Shown: piece after piece, positions 16,279-25,763 of the stretch
Position numbering within the stretch: the first letter of the stretch is position 1
How the letters are laid out: each line of letters opens with the position of its first letter
Origin: Paraburkholderia fungorum
GTDB taxonomy: Bacteria; Pseudomonadota; Gammaproteobacteria; Burkholderiales; Burkholderiaceae
Assembly (NCBI RefSeq): GCF_003610895.1
Contig: NZ_MCAS01000022.1
Span: forward strand, 1-64,000
Reading direction: 5' to 3'
DNA length: 64,000 nucleotides
Made by a program: the position numbers and the translations under genes
Notes under the pieces: model-generated
What the model was told of the DNA's origin: nothing
What the model saw: only the letters and a program-made list of their open reading frames with translations
Databases searched by the model: none

Positions 16279-16889
16279 GAAGGTCTCCCAGTGACTCAAT
16301 AACAATGCCCAGAATGTATGGGCGCGAGGCACGCTAAACAATCGGCAACGGCGCACCGGATCGTTCCATAAATCCATGCAATCTCGGGCCGGCCGGGCGC
16401 TCGGCGCTGCCAGCCCGGCTACTGGCGGGCCGCCTCGCGATTCCGGCCGCCGGCGTGCCGATCATCGGGCGAATGAACACGCGCGAACACAGCCAGACTG
16501 GGCGTCGCCAGCGTCGCGCATCCACAACGCATGCGCCCACCCACCGGCGGTTGACGGCGTGCCGCACTGGCGCCTCGCCCCTGTTCGGGTAAAATACCGC
16601 CCTTTTCAAGACGCGTGGGCGCCAAAGGTGCGCCGGCGGGCTCGGCGGCCAAGCCGCGATGGGGCTGCCGCGGGTTTCGCACTCTCGCCGATTTCGCCGG
16701 ATACGTCGAAAAGACCTGCGCGGAAGCGGGACAGAAGCTGGACAGAAGCGGAACGGAACCGCAGCGAAACCAAAGCGGAACCCGGACGCGGCGCGACAAT
16801 TTTGACCGCCTAGAATAGCGACGGCCGGCCACGAGCCGGCGGTCGTCGAGATCGGTGCACCACGACGATCAGTTTGATCCAGGAGAAAC
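16279..16889. other. Intergenic region, 611 bp
   Basis: Divergent spacer between pirin and the amino-acid importer. Open frames exist here on both strands but have biased, non-protein-like composition (Arg-rich) and no ribosome sites. TAGAAT at about 16811 could be a -10 element for the importer but lacks a good -35. Nothing else is supported. Confidence 0.4.
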
Positions 16890-17666
16890 ATGAAGAAGGC
16901 CGCACTGTGCGTGGCGCTTGCCGTCATGGCCACCGGCGCCATGGCGAAAGAATGGAAAACCGTGCGCATCGGGGTGGACGCCAGCTACCCGCCGTTCGAA
17001 TCGAAGGCGGCCAGCGGCCAGGTCGTCGGCTTCGACGTCGATTTGACGAAAGCGCTGTGCGCGAAGATGAACGTCAAATGCGTGTGGGTCGAACAGGATC
17101 TGGACGGGATCATTCCGGCCCTGAAGGGCAAGAAGTTCGATGCGATCGTGTCGTCGCTGACCGTCACGGACAAGCGCCGCGAGCAGATCGATTTCTCCGG
17201 CAAGCTGTTCGACGCGCCAGCCCGCATGATCGCCAAAGCCGGCTCGCCGCTCCTGCCCACGGCTGAATCGCTGAAGGGCAAGCATGTCGGCGTCGAGCAG
17301 GGTTCGACTCAGGAAGCCTACGCCAAGGCGTACTGGGAGCCCAAAGGCGTGACCGTGGTGTCCTACCAGAATCAGGATCAGGTGTATGCCGACATCGCTT
17401 CGGGGCGTCTCGACGCCGCGTTGCAGGACGAATTGCAAGCCGATGCCGGGTTCCTGAAGACCCCGCGCGGCAAAGGCTTCAGCTGGGCCGGCCCGGAAGT
17501 GAAAGACCCGAAGACGATTGGTGAAGGCACGGCCATCGGCCTTCGCAAGGAAGACGTCGAGCTGAAAGCGATGTTCAATCAGGCGTTGGCGCAGGTGCAT
17601 CAGGACGGTACGTTCAGGAAGCTCGAAAAGCAGTATTTCGACGTCGATATCTATCCTGGGCGCTGA
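16890..17666 (+). CDS. hisJ: Periplasmic binding protein for lysine/arginine/ornithine-type amino acids
   Basis: 258 aa with a Sec signal peptide (MKKAALCVALAVMATGAMA, cleaved before KEW). The mature protein is a class II solute-binding fold of family 3: RIGVDASYPPFESK, VGFDVDLTKALC, DAIVSSLTVTDKRREQIDFS and the C-terminal DGTFRKLEKQYFDVDIY. These match HisJ/ArgT-like cationic amino acid binding proteins. AGGAG precedes the ATG. It is followed after 333 bp by its two permeases and ATPase, so the complete importer is encoded here. hisJ versus argT cannot be separated by eye. Confidence 0.88.
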   Translation: MKKAALCVALAVMATGAMAKEWKTVRIGVDASYPPFESKAASGQVVGFDVDLTKALCAKMNVKCVWVEQDLDGIIPALKGKKFDAIVSSLTVTDKRREQIDFSGKLFDAPARMIAKAGSPLLPTAESLKGKHVGVEQGSTQEAYAKAYWEPKGVTVVSYQNQDQVYADIASGRLDAALQDELQADAGFLKTPRGKGFSWAGPEVKDPKTIGEGTAIGLRKEDVELKAMFNQALAQVHQDGTFRKLEKQYFDVDIYPGR

Positions 17667-17999
17667 GCCGGGCACTGAACCAGGCAGCGGGTCGTCGGAC
17701 CGGCAGCCGGGCGAGGCACCCCGCAATATGCAGCACCCACGAAACTCGGGGCTCGCCCGCATGGGCTTTCCCGAGGCTTCGTAATACAGTCGGCAACAGT
17801 TTCAGAAGCAGCTTCAACCCCGATTCAAAACAAGAGTCGACAAGCGCGCTGCAAGACCGGCAACGGCCATGCAGTCATGATTTGCACAGCGGTGCGCTGT
17901 GCGCCGCAGGAAACGGCGGGCTCAGGCTCGCGGCAAACGCGGTGCACAGCTGGCCGCGTCTTTCGCGGTGCGCCATAAGCGCATCGTCAAGGACCCCCT
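17667..17999. other. Intergenic region, 333 bp, within the importer cluster
   Basis: Separates the binding protein from the permeases. Such gaps often let the binding protein be made in excess. No clean terminator hairpin with T-run and no gene seen. Confidence 0.35.
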
Positions 18000-18689
18000 A
18001 TGTTCCTTCAAGGCTACGGCCCGCTGCTTCTTAGCGGCACCTGGCAGACCGTCAAACTGGCGGTGTTGTCGCTGGCGTTCGCTTTCGTGCTGGGCCTGCT
18101 CGGCGCGGCGGCGAAACTGTCGAAGAACCGCTTCTCCTATGGCGTGGGCACCGTCTATACGACGCTCGTGCGTGGCGTGCCCGACCTGGTGCTGATGTTG
18201 CTGCTGTTCTACAGCATCCAGATCTGGCTGAATAACCTGACCGACCTGCTCGGCTGGGACCAGATCGACATCGACCCGTTCGTAGCCGGCGTTGCGGTGC
18301 TGGGCTTCATCTACGGCGCGTACTTCACCGAGACCTTCCGCGGCGCCTTTCTCGCGGTGCCGCGCGGCCAGCTCGAAGCAGGCGCGGCCTACGGCATGAC
18401 CAGCTGGCAGGTGTTCTCGCGGGTCATGTTCCCGCAGATGATGCGCTTCGCGCTGCCCGGCATCGGCAACAACTGGCAGGTCATGGTGAAAGCCACGGCG
18501 CTGGTGTCGATCATCGGTCTCGCGGACGTAGTCAAAGCCTCGCAGGATGCCGGCAAGGGCACGCTGCGGTTCTTCTTCTTCACCCTGCTCGCAGGGGCGA
18601 TCTATCTCGTCATCACCACAGTGTCCAACTTCGTGCTGATGTACCTCGAAAAGCGTTACTCGACTGGCGTGCGAAAGGCGGATCTATGA
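18000..18689 (+). CDS. hisQ: Polar amino acid ABC permease, HisQ-type
   Basis: 229 aa, the normal length. Several membrane spans and the coupling-loop motif GQLEAGAAYGMTSWQVFSRVMFPQMMRFALPG that contacts the ATPase. AAGGA precedes the ATG. Its stop overlaps the next start as ATGA, so HisQ and HisM are made in a coupled fashion and should form the heterodimeric channel. Confidence 0.9.
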   Translation: MFLQGYGPLLLSGTWQTVKLAVLSLAFAFVLGLLGAAAKLSKNRFSYGVGTVYTTLVRGVPDLVLMLLLFYSIQIWLNNLTDLLGWDQIDIDPFVAGVAVLGFIYGAYFTETFRGAFLAVPRGQLEAGAAYGMTSWQVFSRVMFPQMMRFALPGIGNNWQVMVKATALVSIIGLADVVKASQDAGKGTLRFFFFTLLAGAIYLVITTVSNFVLMYLEKRYSTGVRKADL

Positions 18690-19399
18690 TCGAGATCATT
18701 CAGGAATACTGGCGCAACTATCTCTATACCGACGGCTACCGTCTCACGGGCGTCGCGATCACGCTGTGGCTGCTGGTGGTGTCGATCGGGCTCGGCTTCT
18801 GCCTGTCGATTCCTCTCGCGGTCGCGCGCGTGTCGAAGAAGAAATGGCTCGCCGGCCTGGTGTGGCTGTATACATATGTCTTCCGTGGCACACCGCTCTA
18901 CGTGCAGCTGCTGCTCTGCTACACCGGCTTGTACAGTCTCGACATCATTCGCAACCACGAGCTGACCAACGCGTTCTTCCGCGACGGCATGCATTGCACG
19001 TTGCTCGCCTTCACGCTGAACACCTGCGCGTACACCACCGAGATTTTTGCGGGCGCGATCAAGGCCACCCCGTATGGCGAAATCGAAGCGGCGCGCGCGT
19101 ACGGCATGTCGTCGTTCACGTTGTACCGGCGGGTCATTCTGCCGTCGGCGCTGCGCCGCGCGTTGCCGTACTACAGCAACGAAGTGATTCTGATGCTGCA
19201 TGCCACCACCGTCGCGTTCACCGCGACCGTGCCGGACATTCTCAAGATCGCGCGTGACGTGAACTCGGCCACGTATCAGTCGTTCAATGCGTTCGGCATC
19301 GCCGCCCTGCTCTATCTGTGCATTTCTTTTGCGCTCGTGTGGCTGTTCCGCCGCGCCGAGCATCGCTGGCTCGCTTACCTGCGGCCGCAAGGCAAGTAA
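18686..19399 (+). CDS. hisM: Polar amino acid ABC permease, HisM-type
   Basis: 237 aa. Membrane spans at about 20-42, 55-75, 90-110, 155-175 and 200-222; coupling loop GEIEAARAYGMSSFTLYRRVILPSALRRALP. Overlaps hisQ by four bases and is followed 50 bp later by the ATPase gene. Confidence 0.9.
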   Translation: MIEIIQEYWRNYLYTDGYRLTGVAITLWLLVVSIGLGFCLSIPLAVARVSKKKWLAGLVWLYTYVFRGTPLYVQLLLCYTGLYSLDIIRNHELTNAFFRDGMHCTLLAFTLNTCAYTTEIFAGAIKATPYGEIEAARAYGMSSFTLYRRVILPSALRRALPYYSNEVILMLHATTVAFTATVPDILKIARDVNSATYQSFNAFGIAALLYLCISFALVWLFRRAEHRWLAYLRPQGK

Positions 19400-19449
19400 C
19401 CAAGGGCACTGACTCAAGCCCCAGGCAAGTAAGCCCGCCAAGGATCCCG

Positions 19450-20229
19450 ATGAACACCAAGAAGCAAAAGCTCTTCGTCGATGAGCTTCACAAACAGTAC
19501 GGCGACAACGAAGTCCTCAAGGGCGTGTCGCTGAAGGCCAACGCCGGCGACGTGATCAGCGTGATCGGCTCGTCCGGTTCGGGCAAGAGCACGATGCTTC
19601 GCTGCATCAACTTTCTCGAACAGCCGAACGCCGGGCGCATCTTTGTCGACGGCGAAGAAGTCCGCACGCAAATCGGCAAGGCCGGCGCGCTGCGCGTGTC
19701 CGATCCGAAGCAATTGCAGCGCGTGCGCACCAAGCTGTCGATGGTGTTCCAGCACTTCAACCTGTGGTCGCACATGAACGTGCTCGAGAACATCATCGAG
19801 GCGCCGGTCAACGTGCTGGGTCTGAAGCGCAAGGAGGCCGAAGAGCGGGCCCGCGAGTATCTGGAGAAAGTAGGCCTCGCGCCTCGTCTCGAGAAGCAGT
19901 ACCCGTCACATCTGTCGGGCGGTCAGCAGCAACGCGTGGCGATTGCGCGCGCGCTGGCCATGCATCCGGACGTGATGCTGTTCGACGAACCGACTTCCGC
20001 GCTCGATCCTGAACTGGTCGGCGAAGTGCTCAAGGTCATGCAGACGCTCGCCGAGGAAGGCCGCACGATGATCGTCGTGACCCACGAAATGGCGTTCGCG
20101 CGCAACGTGTCGAATCACGTGATGTTCCTGCATCAAGGCCGCGTCGAGGAAGAAGGCCATCCGGACGAAGTCTTCGGCAACACGAAGAGCGAACGGCTCA
20201 AGCAGTTCCTCTCCGGCAGCCTCAAATAA
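19450..20229 (+). CDS. hisP: Amino acid ABC transporter ATPase, HisP-type
   Basis: 259 aa. Walker A GSSGSGKST, Q-loop MVFQHFNLWSHM, signature LSGGQQQR, Walker B VMLFDEPTSALD, H-loop THEMAFA. The insert DPKQLQRVRTKLSMVFQ is typical of the HisP/ArtP/GlnQ group. I start at MNTKKQK, after a GGATCCCG context that gives only a weak ribosome site; further upstream codons overlap hisM and lack similarity. Last gene of the importer operon, ended by the hairpins just downstream. Confidence 0.92.
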   Translation: MNTKKQKLFVDELHKQYGDNEVLKGVSLKANAGDVISVIGSSGSGKSTMLRCINFLEQPNAGRIFVDGEEVRTQIGKAGALRVSDPKQLQRVRTKLSMVFQHFNLWSHMNVLENIIEAPVNVLGLKRKEAEERAREYLEKVGLAPRLEKQYPSHLSGGQQQRVAIARALAMHPDVMLFDEPTSALDPELVGEVLKVMQTLAEEGRTMIVVTHEMAFARNVSNHVMFLHQGRVEEEGHPDEVFGNTKSERLKQFLSGSLK

Positions 20230-20237
20230 AGCTGTCA

Positions 20238-20300
20238 TACAGCCCGGTATTTGGGCTGTAGTCAAAGTAGCATTACAAGGCGCTTACGGCGCCTTTTTTT
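20238..20300 (+). terminator. Terminator of the amino acid importer operon
   Basis: Two hairpins: TACAGCCC / GGGCTGTA (20238-20260), then AAGGCGC / GCGCCTT with a TTACG loop and a run of seven T (20277-20300). The second is a standard rho-independent terminator. Confidence 0.9.
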
Positions 20301-20821
20301 ACTTCGCTCACCTGCACATTCCGGCCATTCTGGCCGCCAAAACGGGCCCAGCCGTGGCCCGAACCACCCTCTTTCCGCCCTACTCCGACGCATTTGAAGC
20401 GTCAATAGTGGCAATCCTTAACGTTGCCTGTCCCAATCCGTGATTCCCTTGTGGTGTAAGGGTTTCCCGTCTTTTTGGAGATATCGCAACGCTTCCATGT
20501 GCATATTCGTATTGCAATTTGGAGACATCAACCCAGGCCGGTACTAATTTCTTCTCCCAGTCCAGGGTATTTTTGATAAATTAGTAACCAAAGTAGCAAA
20601 ACAAAGTTCATTAAAAGTAGTTTCACTTCAAAGCAACAGAGGAGAACCGGTCGGCGAGGGATCGGCATGGCGCGAAGAATAGCCCGCTGAGGCTATCCGT
20701 CACGGCAGGAGACCCAATCCACCCGCTAATCTCCCTGGTACCGATTTCTGTTCGGCGCGCTTGTGTCCGAACACCATTCGCAGTACTGGGTTTCACTTTT
20801 TGACAGGGTATGGAGGAGAAG
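20301..20821. other. Long AT-richer leader of the porin gene
   Basis: About 520 bp with markedly lower GC from 20440 to 20640 (for example TATTTTTGATAAATTAGTAA around 20568-20587), consistent with a strong promoter and a long untranslated leader. No gene is supported. Confidence 0.4.
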
Positions 20822-21973
20822 ATGAAGAAAGCTTTGCTCGCCGCTGCGCTGATGACAGCCGGTGTAGTTGCGCACGCCCAAAGCAGCGTGACGCTGTACG
20901 GCCGCCTTGACGCAGGCCTGGAATACATGTCGGGCGTTCCGCAAGGCGTCGGTGCAAACGGCCAGGCAACGGGCAGCACCAACCGTTTCAAGGCAGAAAG
21001 CGGCGACTGGGGTACCAGCCTGTGGGGCTTGAAGGGCGTTGAAGACATCGGTGGCGGCAACAAGGTGCTGTTCCAGTTGGAAGGCTCCTTCAATACCATG
21101 ACGGGCGCGGGCCCTGGCGGTGGCGGTCTCTTCAATCGTTGGGCAACGGTCGGCCTCGCGAACGATCAATACGGTACCTTCACGATGGGCCGTATGCTGT
21201 ATATCTCGAACGGCGTGTGGGACTTCGACCCGTTCGGTCAATCGAACTGGTCGTCGGCATCGCTGGTGCGTGGCCGCAACTGGCCGCAATCGAGCAACAA
21301 CTTCGCGTACCAGTCGCCGAAGATCGCAGGCTTTGACTTCTACGGTCAATACGCGCTGTCGAACGCCACGAGCTGGAACGGCAACGGCACGACTGCTCAA
21401 GGTCGCGAAGCCGGTGCACAGGTTACCTACACGAACTCGCTGTTCCAGGTTCGCGGCCTGTATGACGAAATCCGCAACCCGGCCAACGGTGTTCTGTACG
21501 GTCCGGCGGCAAGCTCGGTTAATCCGGGCAACATCGGCAGCGGCGTGTTCGCGGCATCGCGCGAATACTCGGCTCTCGTGAACGTGTTCCTCGGCCAGTT
21601 CAAGGTCCAGGCTGCATACCAGGCTGTCCGTTCGGCAGGTTCCTCTGGCGTTCTGCCGGGCCAGCCGACGACCCTCGATCACGAATGGGGCGGCGTGACG
21701 TGGCAAGCAACGCCGGCTGCAGCACTGATCGCAGCGGTGTACCACGTGAACGGCAACAATGGCGCGGGCAATGCAACGATCTACACGATCGGCGGCTCGT
21801 ACAACCTGTCCAAGCGCACGCTGCTGGATATCCAGATCGCTACGGTTCGCAACAGCAAGAACGCGAACTTCAGCCTGGAGGCGAACAACGCCGGCACGTC
21901 CACCGCTACGGACAACCCGCTTCCGGGTCACCAGCAATCGGGTGTGTACGCAGGTATTCAACACTCGTTCTAA
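20822..21973 (+). CDS. Outer-membrane general porin, OmpC/DcaP-like Burkholderia type
   Basis: 383 aa. Signal peptide MKKALLAAALMTAGVVAHA cut before QSSVTLYGRLDAG, the standard mature N-terminus of beta-proteobacterial 16-strand porins. Alternating beta-strand pattern throughout; loop L3-like segment near FDPFGQSNWSS; the C-terminus ends in Phe (GVYAGIQHSF), as needed for BAM-dependent insertion. GGAGGAGAAG sits just before the ATG. Synonymous codon use is of the highly expressed type (AAC, GGC, GTT). Monocistronic, with its own terminator. Confidence 0.93.
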   Translation: MKKALLAAALMTAGVVAHAQSSVTLYGRLDAGLEYMSGVPQGVGANGQATGSTNRFKAESGDWGTSLWGLKGVEDIGGGNKVLFQLEGSFNTMTGAGPGGGGLFNRWATVGLANDQYGTFTMGRMLYISNGVWDFDPFGQSNWSSASLVRGRNWPQSSNNFAYQSPKIAGFDFYGQYALSNATSWNGNGTTAQGREAGAQVTYTNSLFQVRGLYDEIRNPANGVLYGPAASSVNPGNIGSGVFAASREYSALVNVFLGQFKVQAAYQAVRSAGSSGVLPGQPTTLDHEWGGVTWQATPAAALIAAVYHVNGNNGAGNATIYTIGGSYNLSKRTLLDIQIATVRNSKNANFSLEANNAGTSTATDNPLPGHQQSGVYAGIQHSF

Positions 21974-22066
21974 TCGAACGGGGCGCCCCCAAGGGGATTT
22001 CCTTTAGGGGCGCAGTCACAAGTTCTTCAAGAGAATCTTTTTCACGCTGCTGCGAGAGGCGCGTAT

Positions 22067-22102
22067 CGGTGCGATGTCCGCAAGGGTATCGCACCGTTTT
22101 TT
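22067..22102 (+). terminator. Porin terminator
   Basis: CGGTGCGAT / ATCGCACCG stem followed by six T, about 95 bp after the porin stop codon. Confidence 0.85.
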
Positions 22103-22212
22103 ATTTGCGCGCACGATTTTGCCACTACCCTCGCGCACCTGAACGGTGCGCACTATGCGAGTGCCAATACCGCCGCTTTAAAGCTGTGTTTCAACAGTGC
22201 GAGTCAAACGGC

Positions 22213-22551
22213 TCAAACTGCCGCTTCGTTTTCTTCGCCCGTACGAATCCGGATCACACGCTCCACGTCCGCAACGAAAATCTTGCCGTCGCCGATCTTG
22301 CCGGTGCGCGCCGCGCCGATGATCGCGTCGATCACCTGATCGCACTGATTGTCCGCGACCACCACTTCGATCTTCACCTTCGGCAGAAAATCGACCACGT
22401 ACTCTGCACCACGATAGAGCTCGGTATGGCCTTTTTGCCGGCCGAAACCCTTGACTTCGGTCACGGTCAGCCCTGTGAGACCGACTTCAGCGAGCGCCTC
22501 GCGCACTTCGTCGAGTTTGAACGGTTTAATGACTGCAGTGATGCGCTTCAT
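22213..22551 (-). CDS. glnB: Nitrogen regulatory protein P-II
   Basis: 112 aa, the canonical length. Tyr51 of the T-loop (RGAEYVVDFLPK) is the uridylylation site; TGKIGDGKIFV is the B-loop ATP site. It reports 2-oxoglutarate and adenylate status to GlnD/GlnE/NtrB and other targets. It lies downstream of nadE in the same direction; nadE's glutaminase domain uses glutamine, and NadE is a known PII-linked enzyme in some bacteria, so the pairing may be functional. No amtB nearby, so glnB is preferred over glnK. Confidence 0.93.
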   Translation of the reverse strand: MKRITAVIKPFKLDEVREALAEVGLTGLTVTEVKGFGRQKGHTELYRGAEYVVDFLPKVKIEVVVADNQCDQVIDAIIGAARTGKIGDGKIFVADVERVIRIRTGEENEAAV

Positions 22552-22691
22552 GGCGGACCTCGTCTCGTGATTGGAAGGTTGAAAGGGAAATGGATGATTT
22601 TTATTCTACGCCGCGCCGGACGCGTTGCGGCAACCCGGCGCGCGCTTCTGCTCTGCTATCGGGTAAGTCCGCAGCAACGGTTTGCTTCGGC

Positions 22692-24452
22692 TCACTCCAC
22701 CGGTTCGGTATAGCGCGACGTAATCGGATAACGCCAGTCGCGGCCAAATGCGCGATGCGTGACGCGGATGCCGATCGGCGCCTGACGGCGTTTGTACTCG
22801 TTGATCTTGATGAGGCGCGTGACGCGTTTCACATCTTCAACCGCGTAGCCCGCCGCGATGATTTCGGCCAGCGAGCGGTCTTCTTCCATGTACATGCGCA
22901 TGATCGCGTCGAGCACTTCGTACGGTGGCAAGCTGTCCTGATCGGTCTGGTTCTCGCGCAGCTCCGCCGACGGCGCGCGCGTCAGGATCCGTTCGGGGAT
23001 CACGTCCAGCTTGCCGAAGGTCGTGGCCTGGTTGCGGTAATGGCACAGCTTGTACACCAGCGTCTTGGCGATGTCCTTGATCACCGCGAAGCCGCCGGCC
23101 ATGTCGCCGTATAACGTGCAGTAGCCCACTGCCATCTCGCTCTTGTTGCCGGTGGTGAGCACGATCGAGCCGAACTTGTTCGACAGCGCCATCAGCAAGG
23201 TGCCGCGAATGCGCGCCTGAATGTTTTCTTCGGTGGCGTCTTCGGCACGGCCCGCGAATTCATCGGCGAGCGAACTGCGGAACGCGTCGAACATCGGCGC
23301 GATCGCGATTTCGTCGTAACGCACGCCGACGCGGCGCGCCATTTCGGCAGCGTCGGTGGTTGAAATGTCCGCGGTGTAGCGCGACGGCATCATCACCGCG
23401 CGCACACGGTCGGCACCCAGCGCGTCGCACGCGACGGCCAGCACCAGCGCAGAATCGACGCCGCCCGACAGGCCGATCAACGCACCCGGGAAACCGTTCT
23501 TGTTGACGTAGTCGCGCACGCCCATCACGAGCGCGGCGTACACCTGCGCTTCGAGCGACAGCTCGGGCGCAATCGCGGCAGGCAGCGGCTTGCCGCCGTC
23601 GAACTCGACAATCGCATTGCCCTCTTCGAACTGCGCCATCTTCGCGACCAGTCCGCCCGTTTCATCCAGCACGAACGAGCCGCCGTCAAACACCAGTTCG
23701 TCCTGCGCGCCGACCATGTTCACGTAGACCATGGGCAAGCCGGTCTCGCGAATCCGCGCGCGCAGAATGTCAAAGCGCACTGCTTCCTTGTTCAGGTGAT
23801 ACGGCGAGCCGTTCGGAATCAGCAGCACCTGCGCGCCCGCCGCCTTCGCCATCTGCGCGGCCGACGCATGCCATGCGTCCTCGCAGATCACCACGCCGTA
23901 CTTCACACCGTCCAGTTCGAACACGAACGGCTTCGGGTCGGAAGCGAAGTAGCGCTTCTCGTCGAACACCTCGGTGTTGGGCAAATCCTGCTTGCGATAG
24001 GTGCCGGCCACCTCTCCGTCGACGATCAGCGAGGCCGCGTTGAAGGTATCGACCGGCGGCACGCCGCGCTCGATCGGCGCGTTTGCATTACCATGGCCGC
24101 TTGCCACGCTGTGCGTCAACGGGTTGTGCGTCAGCGGGTTGTGCGTCAGCGGGTTGTGCGTCAGCGGGTTGTGCGTCAGGTCACGCAGCGGATGGCCGAC
24201 GATCACATGCAAGCCGGCGAAGGGCTTCAGTTGCGTGGCCAGATCGGCGAGTGCAGCGGCACTCGCGGCGTAGAACGCGGGACGCAGCAACAGATCTTCG
24301 GGCGGATAGCCGGATAGCGCGAGTTCAGGCGCGATCAGCAGCTTCGCACCATCGTTGTGCGCGGCGCGCGCGGCAGCGACAATCTTCGCGACATTGCCGG
24401 CGAAGTCGCCGACGGTGACATTGATTTGAGCAAGAGCGATTCGGGTCTTCAT
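22692..24452 (-). CDS. nadE: Glutamine-dependent NAD+ synthetase with an internal minisatellite
   Basis: 586 aa. The N-terminal nitrilase-type glutaminase domain (about 1-280) has the Glu-Lys-Cys triad in context: APELALSGYPPEDLL (Glu), EVAGTYRKQDLPN (Lys) and VVICEDAWH (Cys). The C-terminal synthetase domain has the PP-loop GLSGGVDSALVLAVA. It makes NAD+ from nicotinate adenine dinucleotide using glutamine. I start at MKTRIALAQINVTVGDF where the nitrilase fold begins. Residues about 91-114 are a tandem (LTHNP)n tract from a 15-bp repeat, inserted after GHPLRD in the glutaminase domain and making the protein longer than I would expect. glnB follows. Confidence 0.93.
   Translation of the reverse strand: MKTRIALAQINVTVGDFAGNVAKIVAAARAAHNDGAKLLIAPELALSGYPPEDLLLRPAFYAASAAALADLATQLKPFAGLHVIVGHPLRDLTHNPLTHNPLTHNPLTHNPLTHSVASGHGNANAPIERGVPPVDTFNAASLIVDGEVAGTYRKQDLPNTEVFDEKRYFASDPKPFVFELDGVKYGVVICEDAWHASAAQMAKAAGAQVLLIPNGSPYHLNKEAVRFDILRARIRETGLPMVYVNMVGAQDELVFDGGSFVLDETGGLVAKMAQFEEGNAIVEFDGGKPLPAAIAPELSLEAQVYAALVMGVRDYVNKNGFPGALIGLSGGVDSALVLAVACDALGADRVRAVMMPSRYTADISTTDAAEMARRVGVRYDEIAIAPMFDAFRSSLADEFAGRAEDATEENIQARIRGTLLMALSNKFGSIVLTTGNKSEMAVGYCTLYGDMAGGFAVIKDIAKTLVYKLCHYRNQATTFGKLDVIPERILTRAPSAELRENQTDQDSLPPYEVLDAIMRMYMEEDRSLAEIIAAGYAVEDVKRVTRLIKINEYKRRQAPIGIRVTHRAFGRDWRYPITSRYTEPVE
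24111..24179. repeat. 15-bp in-frame minisatellite inside nadE
   Basis: Four full copies of GTGCGTCAGCGGGTT (the first with A for G at position 9) plus nine bases of a fifth. Because the unit is a multiple of three, copy-number change would lengthen or shorten NadE by five residues (LTHNP) without breaking the frame. Confidence 0.95.
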
Positions 24453-24584
24453 GGCAGGATCGACAGGCAAGCCACGCGGCTTGCGAGTACCGCGGCTGGT
24501 TAGCTCGACGGCAACGGACAAATCGGATAAACGAACGACGCATCGCTACAGGCCTGCGTCGCTCATTGGGAACAGTCACACAGA

Positions 24585-25754
24585 TTGAACCAGGAACGCT
24601 TTGATTATCGCACGGGCATTCTGGCGTCGCCCTCCGAGGTGGACGCCGCGGAATGGAACGCCCTTCTCGCGCAGCAGGCCCAGCCCACGCCGTTTTTGCG
24701 GCACGAGTTCCTCAGCGCGCTGTCCGCGACCCGATGCGCGGTCGCCGATACCGGCTGGGCGCCGCAATTCGTCACGCTCACCGATCCGCGCACCGACAAG
24801 CTCGTGGCCGCCGCCCCCGTGTACCTGAAGGGGCACTCGTACGGCGAATACGTCTTCGATTGGGCCTGGGCCGACGCGTACAAACGCAACGGTCTGCCGT
24901 ATTACCCGAAGCTGCTGTGCGCGGTGCCGTTCACACCGGTGCAAGGCAACCGGCTGTTATCGGCGGATACGCATGCCCTCAAACATCTGGCGGCAACGTT
25001 GATGGCGTTCGCCGAGCAAGCCGACGTGTCGTCGCTGCACGTGCTGTTTCCGACCGAAACGGAAGGCGCTGCGCTGACCGACCTGGGCATGATGCAACGC
25101 GAAGGCGTGCAATTTCACTGGCTGAACGACGGCTATCGCGACTTCGACGATTTCCTCTCCACGCTCGAACAGAAGAAGCGCAAGAACATCCGCGCGGAGC
25201 GCCGCAAGGTGCAGGAAGCCGGCGTGAGCCTGCGCAGGATTCGCGGCGAGGATATCCAGGACGCCGATTGGCGCTTCTTCAGCAAGTGTTATCGGCAGAC
25301 CTACCGCGAGCACTTTTCGAGTCCGTATCTGAACCTCGATTTCTTCCGGATGATCGGCGCCTCGATGCCGGAAAATCTGCTGCTGGTCATCGCCGAATAC
25401 GAGGGCAAGCCGATCGCCAGCTCGCTCGTGGTCTATCAGCGCGACGCGAAAACCGGCGGCACCCTGTACGGCCGCTACTGGGGTGCGCTCGAACATGTGC
25501 CATGCCTGCACTTCGAAACCGCGTACTACCAGCCGCTCGAATTCTGCATCGAAGAAAAGCTCGGTGTGTTCGAAGGCGGCGCTCAGGGCGAGCACAAAAT
25601 GGCGCGCGGTTTTCTGCCGACGGTGACGCGCTCGGCGCATTGGCTTGCGCACCCGGCCTTCGCCGATGCGGTCGGCCGCTTCCTCGACAACGAAAAGAAC
25701 GGCATCCACGCGTATGTGGACGAGCTGCGCGAACACAATCCGTTCAAAGGCTGA
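24585..25754 (+). CDS. COG3146-type GNAT/FemAB-like acyltransferase
   Basis: 389 aa. Matches the family annotated as peptidogalycan biosynthesis/recognition proteins (DUF482): FLRHEFLSAL, YGEYVFDWAWADAYKRNGLPYYPKL, FHWLNDGYRDFDDFLSTL, KKRKNIRAERRKV, GRYWG, LHFETAYYQPLEFCIEEKL and the final HNPFKG. The fold is a duplicated GNAT, like Fem transferases. The reading frame begins at TTG (no upstream in-frame ATG), which I accept because conservation seems to extend to that end; this start should be checked. Divergent from nadE; followed 9 bp later by a GIY-YIG gene. Confidence 0.82.
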   Translation: MNQERFDYRTGILASPSEVDAAEWNALLAQQAQPTPFLRHEFLSALSATRCAVADTGWAPQFVTLTDPRTDKLVAAAPVYLKGHSYGEYVFDWAWADAYKRNGLPYYPKLLCAVPFTPVQGNRLLSADTHALKHLAATLMAFAEQADVSSLHVLFPTETEGAALTDLGMMQREGVQFHWLNDGYRDFDDFLSTLEQKKRKNIRAERRKVQEAGVSLRRIRGEDIQDADWRFFSKCYRQTYREHFSSPYLNLDFFRMIGASMPENLLLVIAEYEGKPIASSLVVYQRDAKTGGTLYGRYWGALEHVPCLHFETAYYQPLEFCIEEKLGVFEGGAQGEHKMARGFLPTVTRSAHWLAHPAFADAVGRFLDNEKNGIHAYVDELREHNPFKG

Positions 25755-25763
25755 AGCGTACTC

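Noticed and set aside
16334..16969. Possible genes between pirin and the amino acid importer
   Set aside because: Arg/Pro-rich frames on both strands without ribosome sites, partly overlapping the importer signal peptide.
24111..24179. CRISPR-like repeat array
   Set aside because: Units are 15 bp, directly adjacent with no spacers, and lie in frame within nadE; it is a minisatellite.
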